This document shows positions 1 to 6,923 of a DNA stretch of 64,000 nt, piece after piece (the first letter of the stretch is position 1; each line of letters starts with the position of its first letter). This DNA is from Affinundibacterium macrobrachii. Its GTDB lineage: Bacteria; Pseudomonadota; Gammaproteobacteria; Burkholderiales; Burkholderiaceae_D. The stretch covers positions 1,235,352 through 1,299,351 of the forward strand of contig NZ_BMYT01000001.1 of the NCBI RefSeq assembly GCF_014652415.1. The letters run 5' to 3'. Under the pieces are notes generated by a model, which saw only the letters and a program-made list of their open reading frames with translations, had not been told where the DNA came from and did not search any database. The position numbers and the translations under genes were made by a program.

Positions 1-1608
1 GATTATTCAGCTTCTTATACGCACTCTGAAAATAGCCAAGAATCTAATTTTGTAGGTGGGTTCCTTAGTCGAAACAAATACAATGAGATCGTCAACTCCG
101 GCAAGTTCAATCCCTTTGGACCGTCTGGTAGTTCTGCAGCGGTTCTCGCCCCTGCTATCCTGAACACCAATGAGAATACGACTGACGTCAAACTCGACAA
201 ATTTAGTGCATCTGTGAGCCACGAATTATTCACTGCTCCTGGCGGTGTATCACAAATCGCGATCAGCGCTGACTATTCGAAACAGCGATATGACTTCATG
301 CCAAGTCCTATCTCGCAAGGACAGAATGCACAGCAACCGAACTTTACGGATACGCCGCTCGGTGATTCCGCCGACAATCTCCCTGTTGCTGCTAAACGAA
401 GTAACTGGGGTACTTCGGTCGAGTGGATGATTCCTGTAAGTAAAACACTAGAGGTCACGGCAGCGAGCCGCTATGACTCCTATAGTGCTGTCACGAATAG
501 TTTGGTGTTTGATCCATCCAACGGCAAGTTATTGCCGCCTGCAGAACAAGGAAATGCGAATAAAAAAGCAACCTATAAATTGGCGTTTCGCTTTAACCCA
601 GTCGACAATCTCCTAGTCCGCGGCTCTTATGGCACTGGCTTTAAAGTAGCCAACATGGATTCCATCACTTCGCCGATTAGACAAGCGGGCAATACCTCTG
701 GTGCCTATCCATGTCCAGTCAAAGCACCTGATCCACGTGCTGCTTACTGTACTGGAACGACGCAGCAATATTTGCTCTCGGGCGGTAACAACCTGAAAGG
801 ACCTAGTGGTTTAAAACCAGAAACTTCCAAGCAATACACAATCGGATTTAGATTAGATCCTATTACTAATTTGTCGCTCGGTTTAGATTTATGGTCTGTC
901 AAAATGAAAGACCAAATCACCTCCTTGCCTGAGCAATTTCCATTCGCAGATCCAGTGAAATTCAATAATAATTTCTCCATCGTCTACGACCAAGGTATTG
1001 GCTCCAACAAATTGGTGACTTTGTTACCAACTTTTAATTTGGCTGGAGCACGCTATCAAGGGCTTGATTGGGACAACACCTACTCAACCAGAACCGAATT
1101 TGGCAAACTCAATCTGAAATGGAGTGGAACCTTGATGCTCAAATCAGAGGTCGATGTACCAGGCTCTCCCACGGAAAGTAGTCTAGGACGATTTGATGCG
1201 TACAACAATGCGACGTCCAAAGTAATTTCTCAGCTCTCGGCCAGTCTCAATAGCAAGGATATGTACACCAATACATTGATGATGAATTATCGCTCTGGCT
1301 ACCAAGATCAGGTGTTAACAGCTGACGATAATGCACTCAAACTGGTTAATAGCGATGGTAGTTTGCCAGTGGGATTTACGGGGCTAAAACGCGATGTCCG
1401 CGCATTCATTACGTTTGATTGGCAAACCCGCGTACAGTTTAAAGAGTACAACAATCTGACACTGAGCCTCGGCATACGCAATCTGTTTGATAAAGCACCA
1501 CCATTGAGTATTCGAATCGCGGGTGGCGGCAATCAAGCGGGTTACGATGCACGCTACGCCAATCCTTTAGGGCGCCAGTTCTATATCAATGGAGGTCTTA
1601 GCTTTTAA
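1..1608 (+). CDS. TonB-dependent outer-membrane receptor, C-terminal part (5' end outside window)
   Basis: The reading frame is open from base 1, so the gene begins before the window; about 535 codons are visible. The protein reads as the beta-barrel of a TonB-dependent receptor: alternating amphipathic strands, the barrel motif LKPETSKQYTIGF near visible residue 277, the stretch NLTLSLGIRNLFDKAPP near the end, and a terminal GGLSF with the closing phenylalanine typical of proteins assembled by the Bam complex. Such receptors import large substrates (siderophores, glycans, peptides) across the outer membrane using TonB energy. The plug domain and TonB box are not visible, so the substrate cannot be read. 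The neighbouring collagenase and peptide genes make oligopeptides a plausible cargo, but that is inference. A strong terminator follows. Confidence 0.9.
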   Translation, partial: DYSASYTHSENSQESNFVGGFLSRNKYNEIVNSGKFNPFGPSGSSAAVLAPAILNTNENTTDVKLDKFSASVSHELFTAPGGVSQIAISADYSKQRYDFMPSPISQGQNAQQPNFTDTPLGDSADNLPVAAKRSNWGTSVEWMIPVSKTLEVTAASRYDSYSAVTNSLVFDPSNGKLLPPAEQGNANKKATYKLAFRFNPVDNLLVRGSYGTGFKVANMDSITSPIRQAGNTSGAYPCPVKAPDPRAAYCTGTTQQYLLSGGNNLKGPSGLKPETSKQYTIGFRLDPITNLSLGLDLWSVKMKDQITSLPEQFPFADPVKFNNNFSIVYDQGIGSNKLVTLLPTFNLAGARYQGLDWDNTYSTRTEFGKLNLKWSGTLMLKSEVDVPGSPTESSLGRFDAYNNATSKVISQLSASLNSKDMYTNTLMMNYRSGYQDQVLTADDNALKLVNSDGSLPVGFTGLKRDVRAFITFDWQTRVQFKEYNNLTLSLGIRNLFDKAPPLSIRIAGGGNQAGYDARYANPLGRQFYINGGLSF

Positions 1609-1626
1609 TAAGTGAGGAAATAAAGG

Positions 1627-1660
1627 TGACGGGGTATATGTTGAATATACCCCGTCATTT
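1627..1660 (+). terminator. Rho-independent terminator after the TonB receptor
   Basis: A perfect 12-bp stem (1628-1639 with 1645-1656) around a 5-nt loop, extended by one further A-T pair and followed by a short T run. It lies 20 bases past the receptor stop codon and separates it from the convergent collagenase gene. Confidence 0.8.
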
Positions 1661-1752
1661 CCTATATCAATGTCTTACATACAAGTTGAAACCCGCGGTT
1701 AATATTGGCAAATGATACTAGCAAGTGATCAATCAAATAACTTCGTCCAAAC

Positions 1753-2718
1753 TTAATTCTTTTGATGTCCAATTTCTTCCAACCAAACCGCAAATTCTGC
1801 GTCAAAAGAAGTCCCCCATGATTTCACTAAAGCTTGATAACGTGGATAGTCACCAACACGAGTAAAACTTAACATTCGGTCGACTTCATTGCGATGACGT
1901 TCAAACATAAATCGAACGGCCAAATAACCCCAGCTATAAATACGGGTGCTGTCATTATTTTTTTCATAGCCTGTGTCGAATAATTCACTCAAGCGATAAC
2001 TCTTTTTTGTCGCGAGCTTGAGTGCTGCGACATGCGCATTGCCATGGGCGATGTATTCTGCCAAACCTTCGCTCCACCACACCAAGTAAGGCGTTTGTGG
2101 AGCTGGTTTAGGGCAATTTTCTGGGGCCGCGTGAGAGTCATGCAAGTTGGCACAAAAGTCGCCGTACAAATTAAAACGTCCGTCTAAGTAGTGAACATAT
2201 TCATGGCCTAAGTTATGGACTACTCCCTGCTCTCTTTGATAAGCGACAAACTCCGCGTGATTGCCAGCACGTTCGGGCGTGCCTTCCAAATACATACCGC
2301 CATTATTGACAGGCATACCGAAATGCATACCAGCGTGTTCAGCAAAGCTATTTTTGTTGCGATAAATGTTTGCTCGTAAAGACTGGTTATTGTCATGTTT
2401 GACGGGAACTAGGGTTTTGCCATCTCCTGCAAATAATTGATGAAAATTCTTCTCTAGTTGACCTAATTGTTGACAGACACTTTGTTCTTGCGCATCACTC
2501 AAGGCTTCGGAACGTAAGCTCAAGGTTTCACTACAAACATGAGCACGTGACAGAATTTGCTCGACCGCTCTTAATGATGGCGGCGCTTTGAGCTGCTGTT
2601 GCTGCCTACTTTGTGCATGAGTATTCATGTTAATTCCAACTCCCAATAGACTCAGGATCAAGATAGTTCTAGCTGATGAGAAAAGCGATGGAGATTTTGA
2701 TTGGGGTGCATTCGGCAT
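1753..2718 (-). CDS. Secreted M9-family (microbial collagenase) zinc metallopeptidase, short form
   Basis: 321 residues. A basic, hydrophobic N-terminus (about residues 15-36, ending near THAQS) looks like a signal peptide, so the enzyme should be exported. The catalytic core is clearly that of M9 collagenases: HEYVHYLDGRFN carries the zinc ligands H172 and H176 with catalytic E173, and WWSEGLAEYI supplies the third ligand E217. Family members cleave triple-helical collagen or gelatin. Well-known clostridial and Vibrio enzymes are far longer, with an N-terminal activator domain and C-terminal collagen-binding domains; here both appear to be missing, leaving only the peptidase subdomain. It may therefore act on gelatin or soluble collagen peptides. 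The start is supported by an AAGGA ribosome site. It is divergent from the 3-hydroxyproline dehydratase, which supports a collagen-related job. Confidence 0.87.
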   Translation of the reverse strand: MPNAPQSKSPSLFSSARTILILSLLGVGINMNTHAQSRQQQQLKAPPSLRAVEQILSRAHVCSETLSLRSEALSDAQEQSVCQQLGQLEKNFHQLFAGDGKTLVPVKHDNNQSLRANIYRNKNSFAEHAGMHFGMPVNNGGMYLEGTPERAGNHAEFVAYQREQGVVHNLGHEYVHYLDGRFNLYGDFCANLHDSHAAPENCPKPAPQTPYLVWWSEGLAEYIAHGNAHVAALKLATKKSYRLSELFDTGYEKNNDSTRIYSWGYLAVRFMFERHRNEVDRMLSFTRVGDYPRYQALVKSWGTSFDAEFAVWLEEIGHQKN

Positions 2719-2803
2719 CGTAAATTTGTCCTTAAGATTTGAAAAAAGAGGTAAAATTCACATTCATTATAAATATATTTAACATATATCGATAGAATAT
2801 CTT

Positions 2804-2815
2804 AGCAAATTTGCT
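2804..2815. promoter_or_regulatory. Palindrome in the divergent collagenase / hydroxyproline promoter region
   Basis: A perfect 12-bp palindrome, AGCAAATTTGCT, lies in the 144-bp AT-rich gap between the divergent collagenase and dehydratase genes. Its symmetry and position suit a dimeric regulator controlling both directions. No regulator gene for it is recognisable nearby. Confidence 0.35.
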
Positions 2816-2862
2816 GTATATTGCTGACATTACTGACGCAAAACAGCTAGCGCGGACAAAAA

Positions 2863-3957
2863 ATGACGAGCGATCAATTTCAAAATAATGCGAGCAATGG
2901 TCGAGACAGCGGAACAACACTGACCAAAGGTTTTGGCAACTGGCGAGCACCTTCACATTGGCTAGCGATTTCAACATTGGATTGCCACACAGGCGGTGAA
3001 CCTTTACGCATTGTGACTGGTGGCTTCCCTCTGCTATCCGGGGACAGCATATTAGCGATGCGCCGCGATTGTCTGGAGAATTACGATCATCTGCGTACTG
3101 CTTTAATGTTTGAACCACGTGGACATGCGGATATGTATGGTGCATTGATTACACCAGCAGAGCGAAGTGATAGTCACTTTGGCGCACTGTTTATGCACAA
3201 TGAAGGTTACAGCACCATGTGTGGTCATGCGATTATCGCGTTGACCAAAACAGCAATTGAAGCAGGCGTGGTTACGATCACGATGCCAAGAACTGCCATC
3301 AAAATTGATGTGCCTTGTGGGCAGATCCACGCCTATGCTGAGCTAAATGAAAATGGGATTCAGCACATTTATTTTGATAACGTGCCCTCCTTTGTTGCCG
3401 CGCTGGACCAACAAATTGAGGTTGAAGGGCTGGGCGTTGTGACTGTTAGTTTAGCTTACGGCGGAGCGTTTTACGCTTATGTGGATGCCACCTCAATAGG
3501 TCTATCTTTGGAGGCCGACAACCATAGACAAATCATAGATTTCGGTCGCCGTATCAAGCGCGCGGTGATGGCTAGTATCGAAGTCATCCATCCATTTGAA
3601 AGCGATCTTAGTTTTTTATACGGCACCATATTCTCAGCACCTTCAAACACAGTTGGCGTGCATAGTCGGAATGTGTGCATATTCGCAGACGGTGAACTAG
3701 ATCGTAGCCCCACTGGGAGTGGTGTATCAGGACAAGCTGCCATCCTGCACGCGCGTGCTCAGCTTGAAATCGGACAATCAATAACAATAGAAAGTATTTT
3801 AGGCTCGCAGTTTCAAGTGTCTGTAACAAGCACACTTGACTACGGTAATTACAAAGCCATCATTCCTCGAGTGCAGGGAAATGCACATGTCACGGGAAAA
3901 CACACTTTTTATATCGATCCTGAGGATACGCTACAACATGGTTTTATATTTCGATGA
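2863..3957 (+). CDS. trans-3-hydroxy-L-proline dehydratase (proline racemase superfamily)
   Basis: 364 residues of the proline racemase fold. The N-terminal signature LDCHTGGEPLRI is at residues 39-50. The first catalytic cysteine is present (C120 in STMCGHA). At the second catalytic position, where racemases and epimerases carry Cys, this protein has threonine (T284 in DRSPTGSG). That Cys/Thr pair is the mark of trans-L-3-hydroxyproline dehydratases, which turn the collagen imino acid into delta1-pyrroline-2-carboxylate. The product is the expected substrate of the reductase encoded two genes downstream. The first 30 or so residues are an extension; the ribosome site before this ATG is weak, so the true start could lie slightly downstream. 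First gene of a tight plus-strand operon with the Xaa-Pro peptidase and the reductase. Confidence 0.87.
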   Translation: MTSDQFQNNASNGRDSGTTLTKGFGNWRAPSHWLAISTLDCHTGGEPLRIVTGGFPLLSGDSILAMRRDCLENYDHLRTALMFEPRGHADMYGALITPAERSDSHFGALFMHNEGYSTMCGHAIIALTKTAIEAGVVTITMPRTAIKIDVPCGQIHAYAELNENGIQHIYFDNVPSFVAALDQQIEVEGLGVVTVSLAYGGAFYAYVDATSIGLSLEADNHRQIIDFGRRIKRAVMASIEVIHPFESDLSFLYGTIFSAPSNTVGVHSRNVCIFADGELDRSPTGSGVSGQAAILHARAQLEIGQSITIESILGSQFQVSVTSTLDYGNYKAIIPRVQGNAHVTGKHTFYIDPEDTLQHGFIFR

Positions 3958-3985
3958 ACTTAATTAGCGGATTGCACAGATAAGT

Positions 3986-5101
3986 ATGAATACACCTCTT
4001 CAAGCCCAATTTGCCCAACGCTTACAAAATCTGCGTCAGCAAATGGCCAATGCTAGACAAGACGCTGCCTTGATTTTTTCTTTGGACAATCTTCGTTATC
4101 TCTACAACTATAGTGGAGAAGCCGCATACGGCTTAGTGACGCAGACTAATTTGTATCTGATTACCGATTATCGTTTTCTTGAGCAAGCCGAAGACGAATG
4201 TGTGAGTGACCGCATTCCGACCAAAGTCATTTGCCGTGATCGCGATAAACAAAGCCTAGGGCAAGCAATTGCAGTGATCTTGCAAAGTGAAAAAGTGGAA
4301 CATGTTTGGTTTGAGGCCGAACACATTAGTGTTGGTGTATGGGACACAATCGCGAAAGACAATCCACAAGCGATTTTCACACCCAGCACCGGAGCCTTGG
4401 AACATCAAAGAAAAAGCAAGGATGCGTGGGAAGTTGCGCAGATCAAAGCTGCGGCTCACATTGCAGACCAAGCTTTAGCAGCGCTGCTGCCACAGATACA
4501 AATCGGTGCGAGCGAAGCTGAGTTGGCTTTAGAACTTGATTATCAAATGCAAAAGCGCGGCTCACAAGGATTGTCATTTGTCACCATTCTGGGTTTTGGT
4601 GCGCGCTCGGCTTTACCACATTGCATCCCTTCTCAGAAGCGATTACAAATCGGCGATTTAATCGTGCTCGATTTTGGTGCTGTGGTAAATGGCTATCGTT
4701 CAGATATGACACGCAGCTTTGTTGCCGGTCCAGCGAGTTCTCAACAACAGGCGATGTTTGATACTGTCAATGCAGCGCAGCAAGCCGCTTTCGCATTATT
4801 ACGCGATGGCGTCGCGGCACAAGAAGTCAATGCAGCATCGGCAGCTGTACTTCAAGCATCCAAGTTTGCCGAGTTTGCTGGCCCTGGTTTAGGTCATGGT
4901 CTTGGGATAAAACTGCATGAGCAACCCTTCATCAGCCCAGTATGTCGTGAGAATCTACTGCGCAATTATGTGGTGACGATAGAGCCTGGCATTTATATTC
5001 CGCAGTATGGTGGAGTACGTGTTGAAGACGACGTCTTGATTACTGAGAACAGTTTTGAATTCCTGACTCATGCGCCTAAACATTTTGAATTATCGCTATA
5101 A
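3986..5101 (+). CDS. M24-family Xaa-Pro peptidase (prolidase / aminopeptidase P type)
   Basis: 371 residues, with an N-terminal creatinase-like domain (about 1-140) and a C-terminal pita-bread metallopeptidase domain. All five metal ligands are visible: D229 and D240 (VLDFGAVVNGYRSD), H304 (GLGHGLG), E333 (TIEPGIY) and E347 (VRVEDD). These enzymes use two metal ions, usually manganese or cobalt, to cleave the bond before proline or hydroxyproline in peptides. There is no signal peptide, so it should work in the cytoplasm. It starts 28 bp after the dehydratase stop and ends 3 bp before the next gene, so it is surely cotranscribed with them. In this setting it would release free imino acids from collagen-derived dipeptides or short peptides. 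Confidence 0.9.
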   Translation: MNTPLQAQFAQRLQNLRQQMANARQDAALIFSLDNLRYLYNYSGEAAYGLVTQTNLYLITDYRFLEQAEDECVSDRIPTKVICRDRDKQSLGQAIAVILQSEKVEHVWFEAEHISVGVWDTIAKDNPQAIFTPSTGALEHQRKSKDAWEVAQIKAAAHIADQALAALLPQIQIGASEAELALELDYQMQKRGSQGLSFVTILGFGARSALPHCIPSQKRLQIGDLIVLDFGAVVNGYRSDMTRSFVAGPASSQQQAMFDTVNAAQQAAFALLRDGVAAQEVNAASAAVLQASKFAEFAGPGLGHGLGIKLHEQPFISPVCRENLLRNYVVTIEPGIYIPQYGGVRVEDDVLITENSFEFLTHAPKHFELSL

Positions 5102-5104
5102 ATC

Positions 5105-6046
5105 ATGAAGATTATCGATGCTCAACAAGTCAATCAAATTCTAGATTTTCCAAATTTGATCAATGCCTTAGATGCTGGCTTCAAACAAGAATTTGGGATG
5201 CCACAAAGACAGGTATTTGCTTTGTCCGAAGATCCAGCGAAACATGATGGGTTTGCAGTATTGCCCGCTTGGAATGAGGATGTGATTGGGGTTAAAGCCT
5301 TCACCTATTTCCCCGATAACGGCAGCAAATCTTTACCGACACTCTTCTCGAAAATTTTGCTGTTTAGCCGTGCCGATGGACAGCCATTAGCGATGATCGA
5401 TGGCACCACGGTGACCTATTGGCGCACTGCCGCTGTGTCGGCGTTGGCCAGTCGTTATTTAGCCAGACCAGAATCAATGCGCTTGCTTCTACTAGGCACA
5501 GGGAATTTGGCAATCCCTCTGGTGCAGGCGCATTTAGCTGAACATGCGATTTCACATGTCATGGTGTGGGGACGTAGCACTGAGAAAGTACAGAATTTAT
5601 TGCAATCCTTACGAACACGCTTTCCTCATGTTGAATTCAGCAGTGCTGATCAATTAGCAAAGAGCGTACAAAACGCGGACATCATCGTTAGCGCCACAGG
5701 ATCATCACAGCCTTTAGTTTTCGGTCGAGATGTTACAGAAGGATGTCATGTAGATTTACTCGGCAATCATAGTCAGGACAGACGAGAGTGCGACACAACT
5801 TTGGTGACGCGATCTTCGGTGTATGTTGACTATCGAGCGAATGTATTGAAAGAGGCGGGAGAGTTGCTGATCCCGATCAGCGAGGGTGTATTTTCTTCTG
5901 GTGATGTTAAGGGAGATTTGGCGGAGTTATGCCGACGTGGCCAAACTTCTCGACGTGATGCCTCTGAGATTACTTTGTTTAAGTCAGTTGGAACAGCTTT
6001 GAGTGATTTGATTTGTGCTAAGTTGGTGTTGGATCGTTTGGGGTAG
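5105..6046 (+). CDS. Ornithine cyclodeaminase/mu-crystallin family, probable delta1-pyrroline-2-carboxylate reductase
   Basis: 313 residues, cytoplasmic. It has the substrate segment VIGVKAFTYFPDN, the DGTTVTYWRTAAVSALASRY helix, and an NAD(P)-binding Rossmann fold opening at LLLLGTGNLA (about residues 120-135). The family includes ornithine cyclodeaminase, ketimine reductases and delta1-pyrroline-2-carboxylate reductases. Directly following a trans-3-hydroxy-L-proline dehydratase, reduction of pyrroline-2-carboxylate to L-proline is the natural assignment; ornithine cyclodeaminase is the main alternative and motifs alone do not exclude it. It begins 3 bp after the peptidase stop codon, implying translational coupling. 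A GGTTTT tandem array starts 10 bp past its stop. Confidence 0.82.
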   Translation: MKIIDAQQVNQILDFPNLINALDAGFKQEFGMPQRQVFALSEDPAKHDGFAVLPAWNEDVIGVKAFTYFPDNGSKSLPTLFSKILLFSRADGQPLAMIDGTTVTYWRTAAVSALASRYLARPESMRLLLLGTGNLAIPLVQAHLAEHAISHVMVWGRSTEKVQNLLQSLRTRFPHVEFSSADQLAKSVQNADIIVSATGSSQPLVFGRDVTEGCHVDLLGNHSQDRRECDTTLVTRSSVYVDYRANVLKEAGELLIPISEGVFSSGDVKGDLAELCRRGQTSRRDASEITLFKSVGTALSDLICAKLVLDRLG

Positions 6047-6056
6047 CTGTTTTTTT

Positions 6057-6080
6057 GGTTTTGGTTTTGGTTTTGGTTTT
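6057..6080 (+). repeat. GGTTTT x4 hexamer tandem repeat
   Basis: Four exact copies of a G/T hexamer start ten bases after the stop codon of the reductase gene. Copy number of such arrays can change by slipped-strand pairing, but here it lies outside the coding region. Confidence 0.85.
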
Positions 6081-6101
6081 GTCGTTGTTTTGCGGCCTGT
6101 T

Positions 6102-6328
6102 GGTCGGGGGTGGCCCGACAGCCACTCACTTTTCTTGCTTCGCCAAGAAAAGTGAGCAAAAGAAGGCGACCACGCTGCCACTGCCCTTCGGGTTCCCAAT
6201 TATGCAAGACAAAAAATGGGAAAGCTTCGAAACTCGCTTCGCTCAAACAACGAAGCTTTCTTTATCCATTTTCTGTCCTGCACAATTGGCAGTGTCAGAA
6301 GTGGAACTGCGTTAAAGTCAAAAGCAAC
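6102..6328 (+). repeat. Dispersed palindromic element, copy A (full length)
   Basis: About 227 bp made of successive hairpins. Hairpin 1: GTCGGG (6103-6108) with CCCGAC (6114-6119). Hairpin 2: a perfect 12-bp stem (6125-6136 with 6145-6156) around the loop GCTTCGCC. Hairpin 3: a long imperfect stem, 6203-6229 with 6251-6282, closed by CCAAT/ATTGG. The reverse complement of this unit recurs at 10512-10738. Short frames run through it on both strands, but none has a ribosome site and they are frames of the repeat rather than genes. Confidence 0.85.
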
Positions 6329-6437
6329 GGCAACAACCAAACAATCAGTAACCACGGTAATTCATTTTTCTATTGGCAGTAGCTGGTCGTTGTTTTTGAT
6401 TTTGCTTTTGATCTACCCCCGTTTGAGACGATGTAAT

Positions 6438-6591
6438 TTGTGCTTCACAGAAAATGGATAAGAAAGTGTTGTTGTCTGAGGTGAAGCAGGGAATTCGAGG
6501 CGCATGCGCCTCGCCTGCGGAACGATGTTCGCTTGCAAGCGAACATTCCTGAGAACAGTTTCAACACTTTCCCATTTTTTGTGATGCACAA
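6438..6591. repeat. Long imperfect inverted repeat enclosing two perfect palindromes (element copy, hairpin 3 variant)
   Basis: Arms 6438-6471 and 6562-6591 pair over about 30 bases and resemble hairpin 3 of copy A, but the inner end of the stem is AAGTGTTG/CAACACTT instead of AAGCTTCG/CGAAGCTT, so both strands changed together. The interior holds two perfect palindromes: an 18-mer, 6496-6513, centred on GCATGC, and a 20-mer, 6526-6545, centred on TTGCAA. Confidence 0.75.
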
Positions 6592-6639
6592 ATTATGCTG
6601 AAGCGAAGCGTAAGCACCCCCGCAGGGGCGAGTCTACGG

Positions 6640-6712
6640 TCGCCTTTCTTTTGCTTACTTTTTCTTTGGCGAAGCAACGAAAAGTAAGTAGCTGTCGGGC
6701 TACCCCCGACCT
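6640..6712 (-). repeat. Dispersed palindromic element, copy D (partial)
   Basis: Reverse-orientation copy of hairpins 1 and 2. The stem CTTACTTTT (6654-6662) pairs with AAAAGTAAG (6680-6688) around a conserved GGCGAAGC loop (6668-6675), with a less perfect inner stem. GTCGGG (6694-6699) pairs with CCCGAC (6705-6710). Confidence 0.75.
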
Positions 6713-6781
6713 GTAAACGATGAGAGAGGATGAAGCGAATCTCACTTCAGCAGACGAAGAAATGGAATTCGATAGTGTGAA

Positions 6782-6842
6782 TTTACGGCCGCTTCTTTTC
6801 CGAAGCAAAAAGTGAGTGGCTGCCGGGCCACACCCGACCTGT
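6782..6842 (-). repeat. Dispersed palindromic element, copy E (degenerate)
   Basis: A decayed reverse-orientation copy just before the peptide transporter: the CGAAGC loop remains but the hairpin 2 stem is largely lost, while a CGGG/CCCG stem near 6824-6837 is still recognisable. Confidence 0.55.
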
Positions 6843-6923
6843 ATCCATAAAAAATTCCGAAAAATATTTAAGACCTTAGAAAACCAAATCCAAACAAAAA
6901 ATCATAAACCAAGAGACAACAAC

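Noticed and set aside
2732..3145. Minus-strand frame of 137 codons overlapping the dehydratase start
   Set aside because: Antisense to a well-supported gene, cysteine- and histidine-rich in a random manner, no ribosome site.
6057..6080. GGTTTT array as a G-quadruplex
   Set aside because: Runs of only two G with four-base loops make a weak candidate; kept as a simple repeat.
6055..6461. Several overlapping plus-strand frames of 80-90 codons after the reductase gene
   Set aside because: They run through the dispersed palindromic element, and the same frames appear wherever the element occurs; no ribosome sites or family features.
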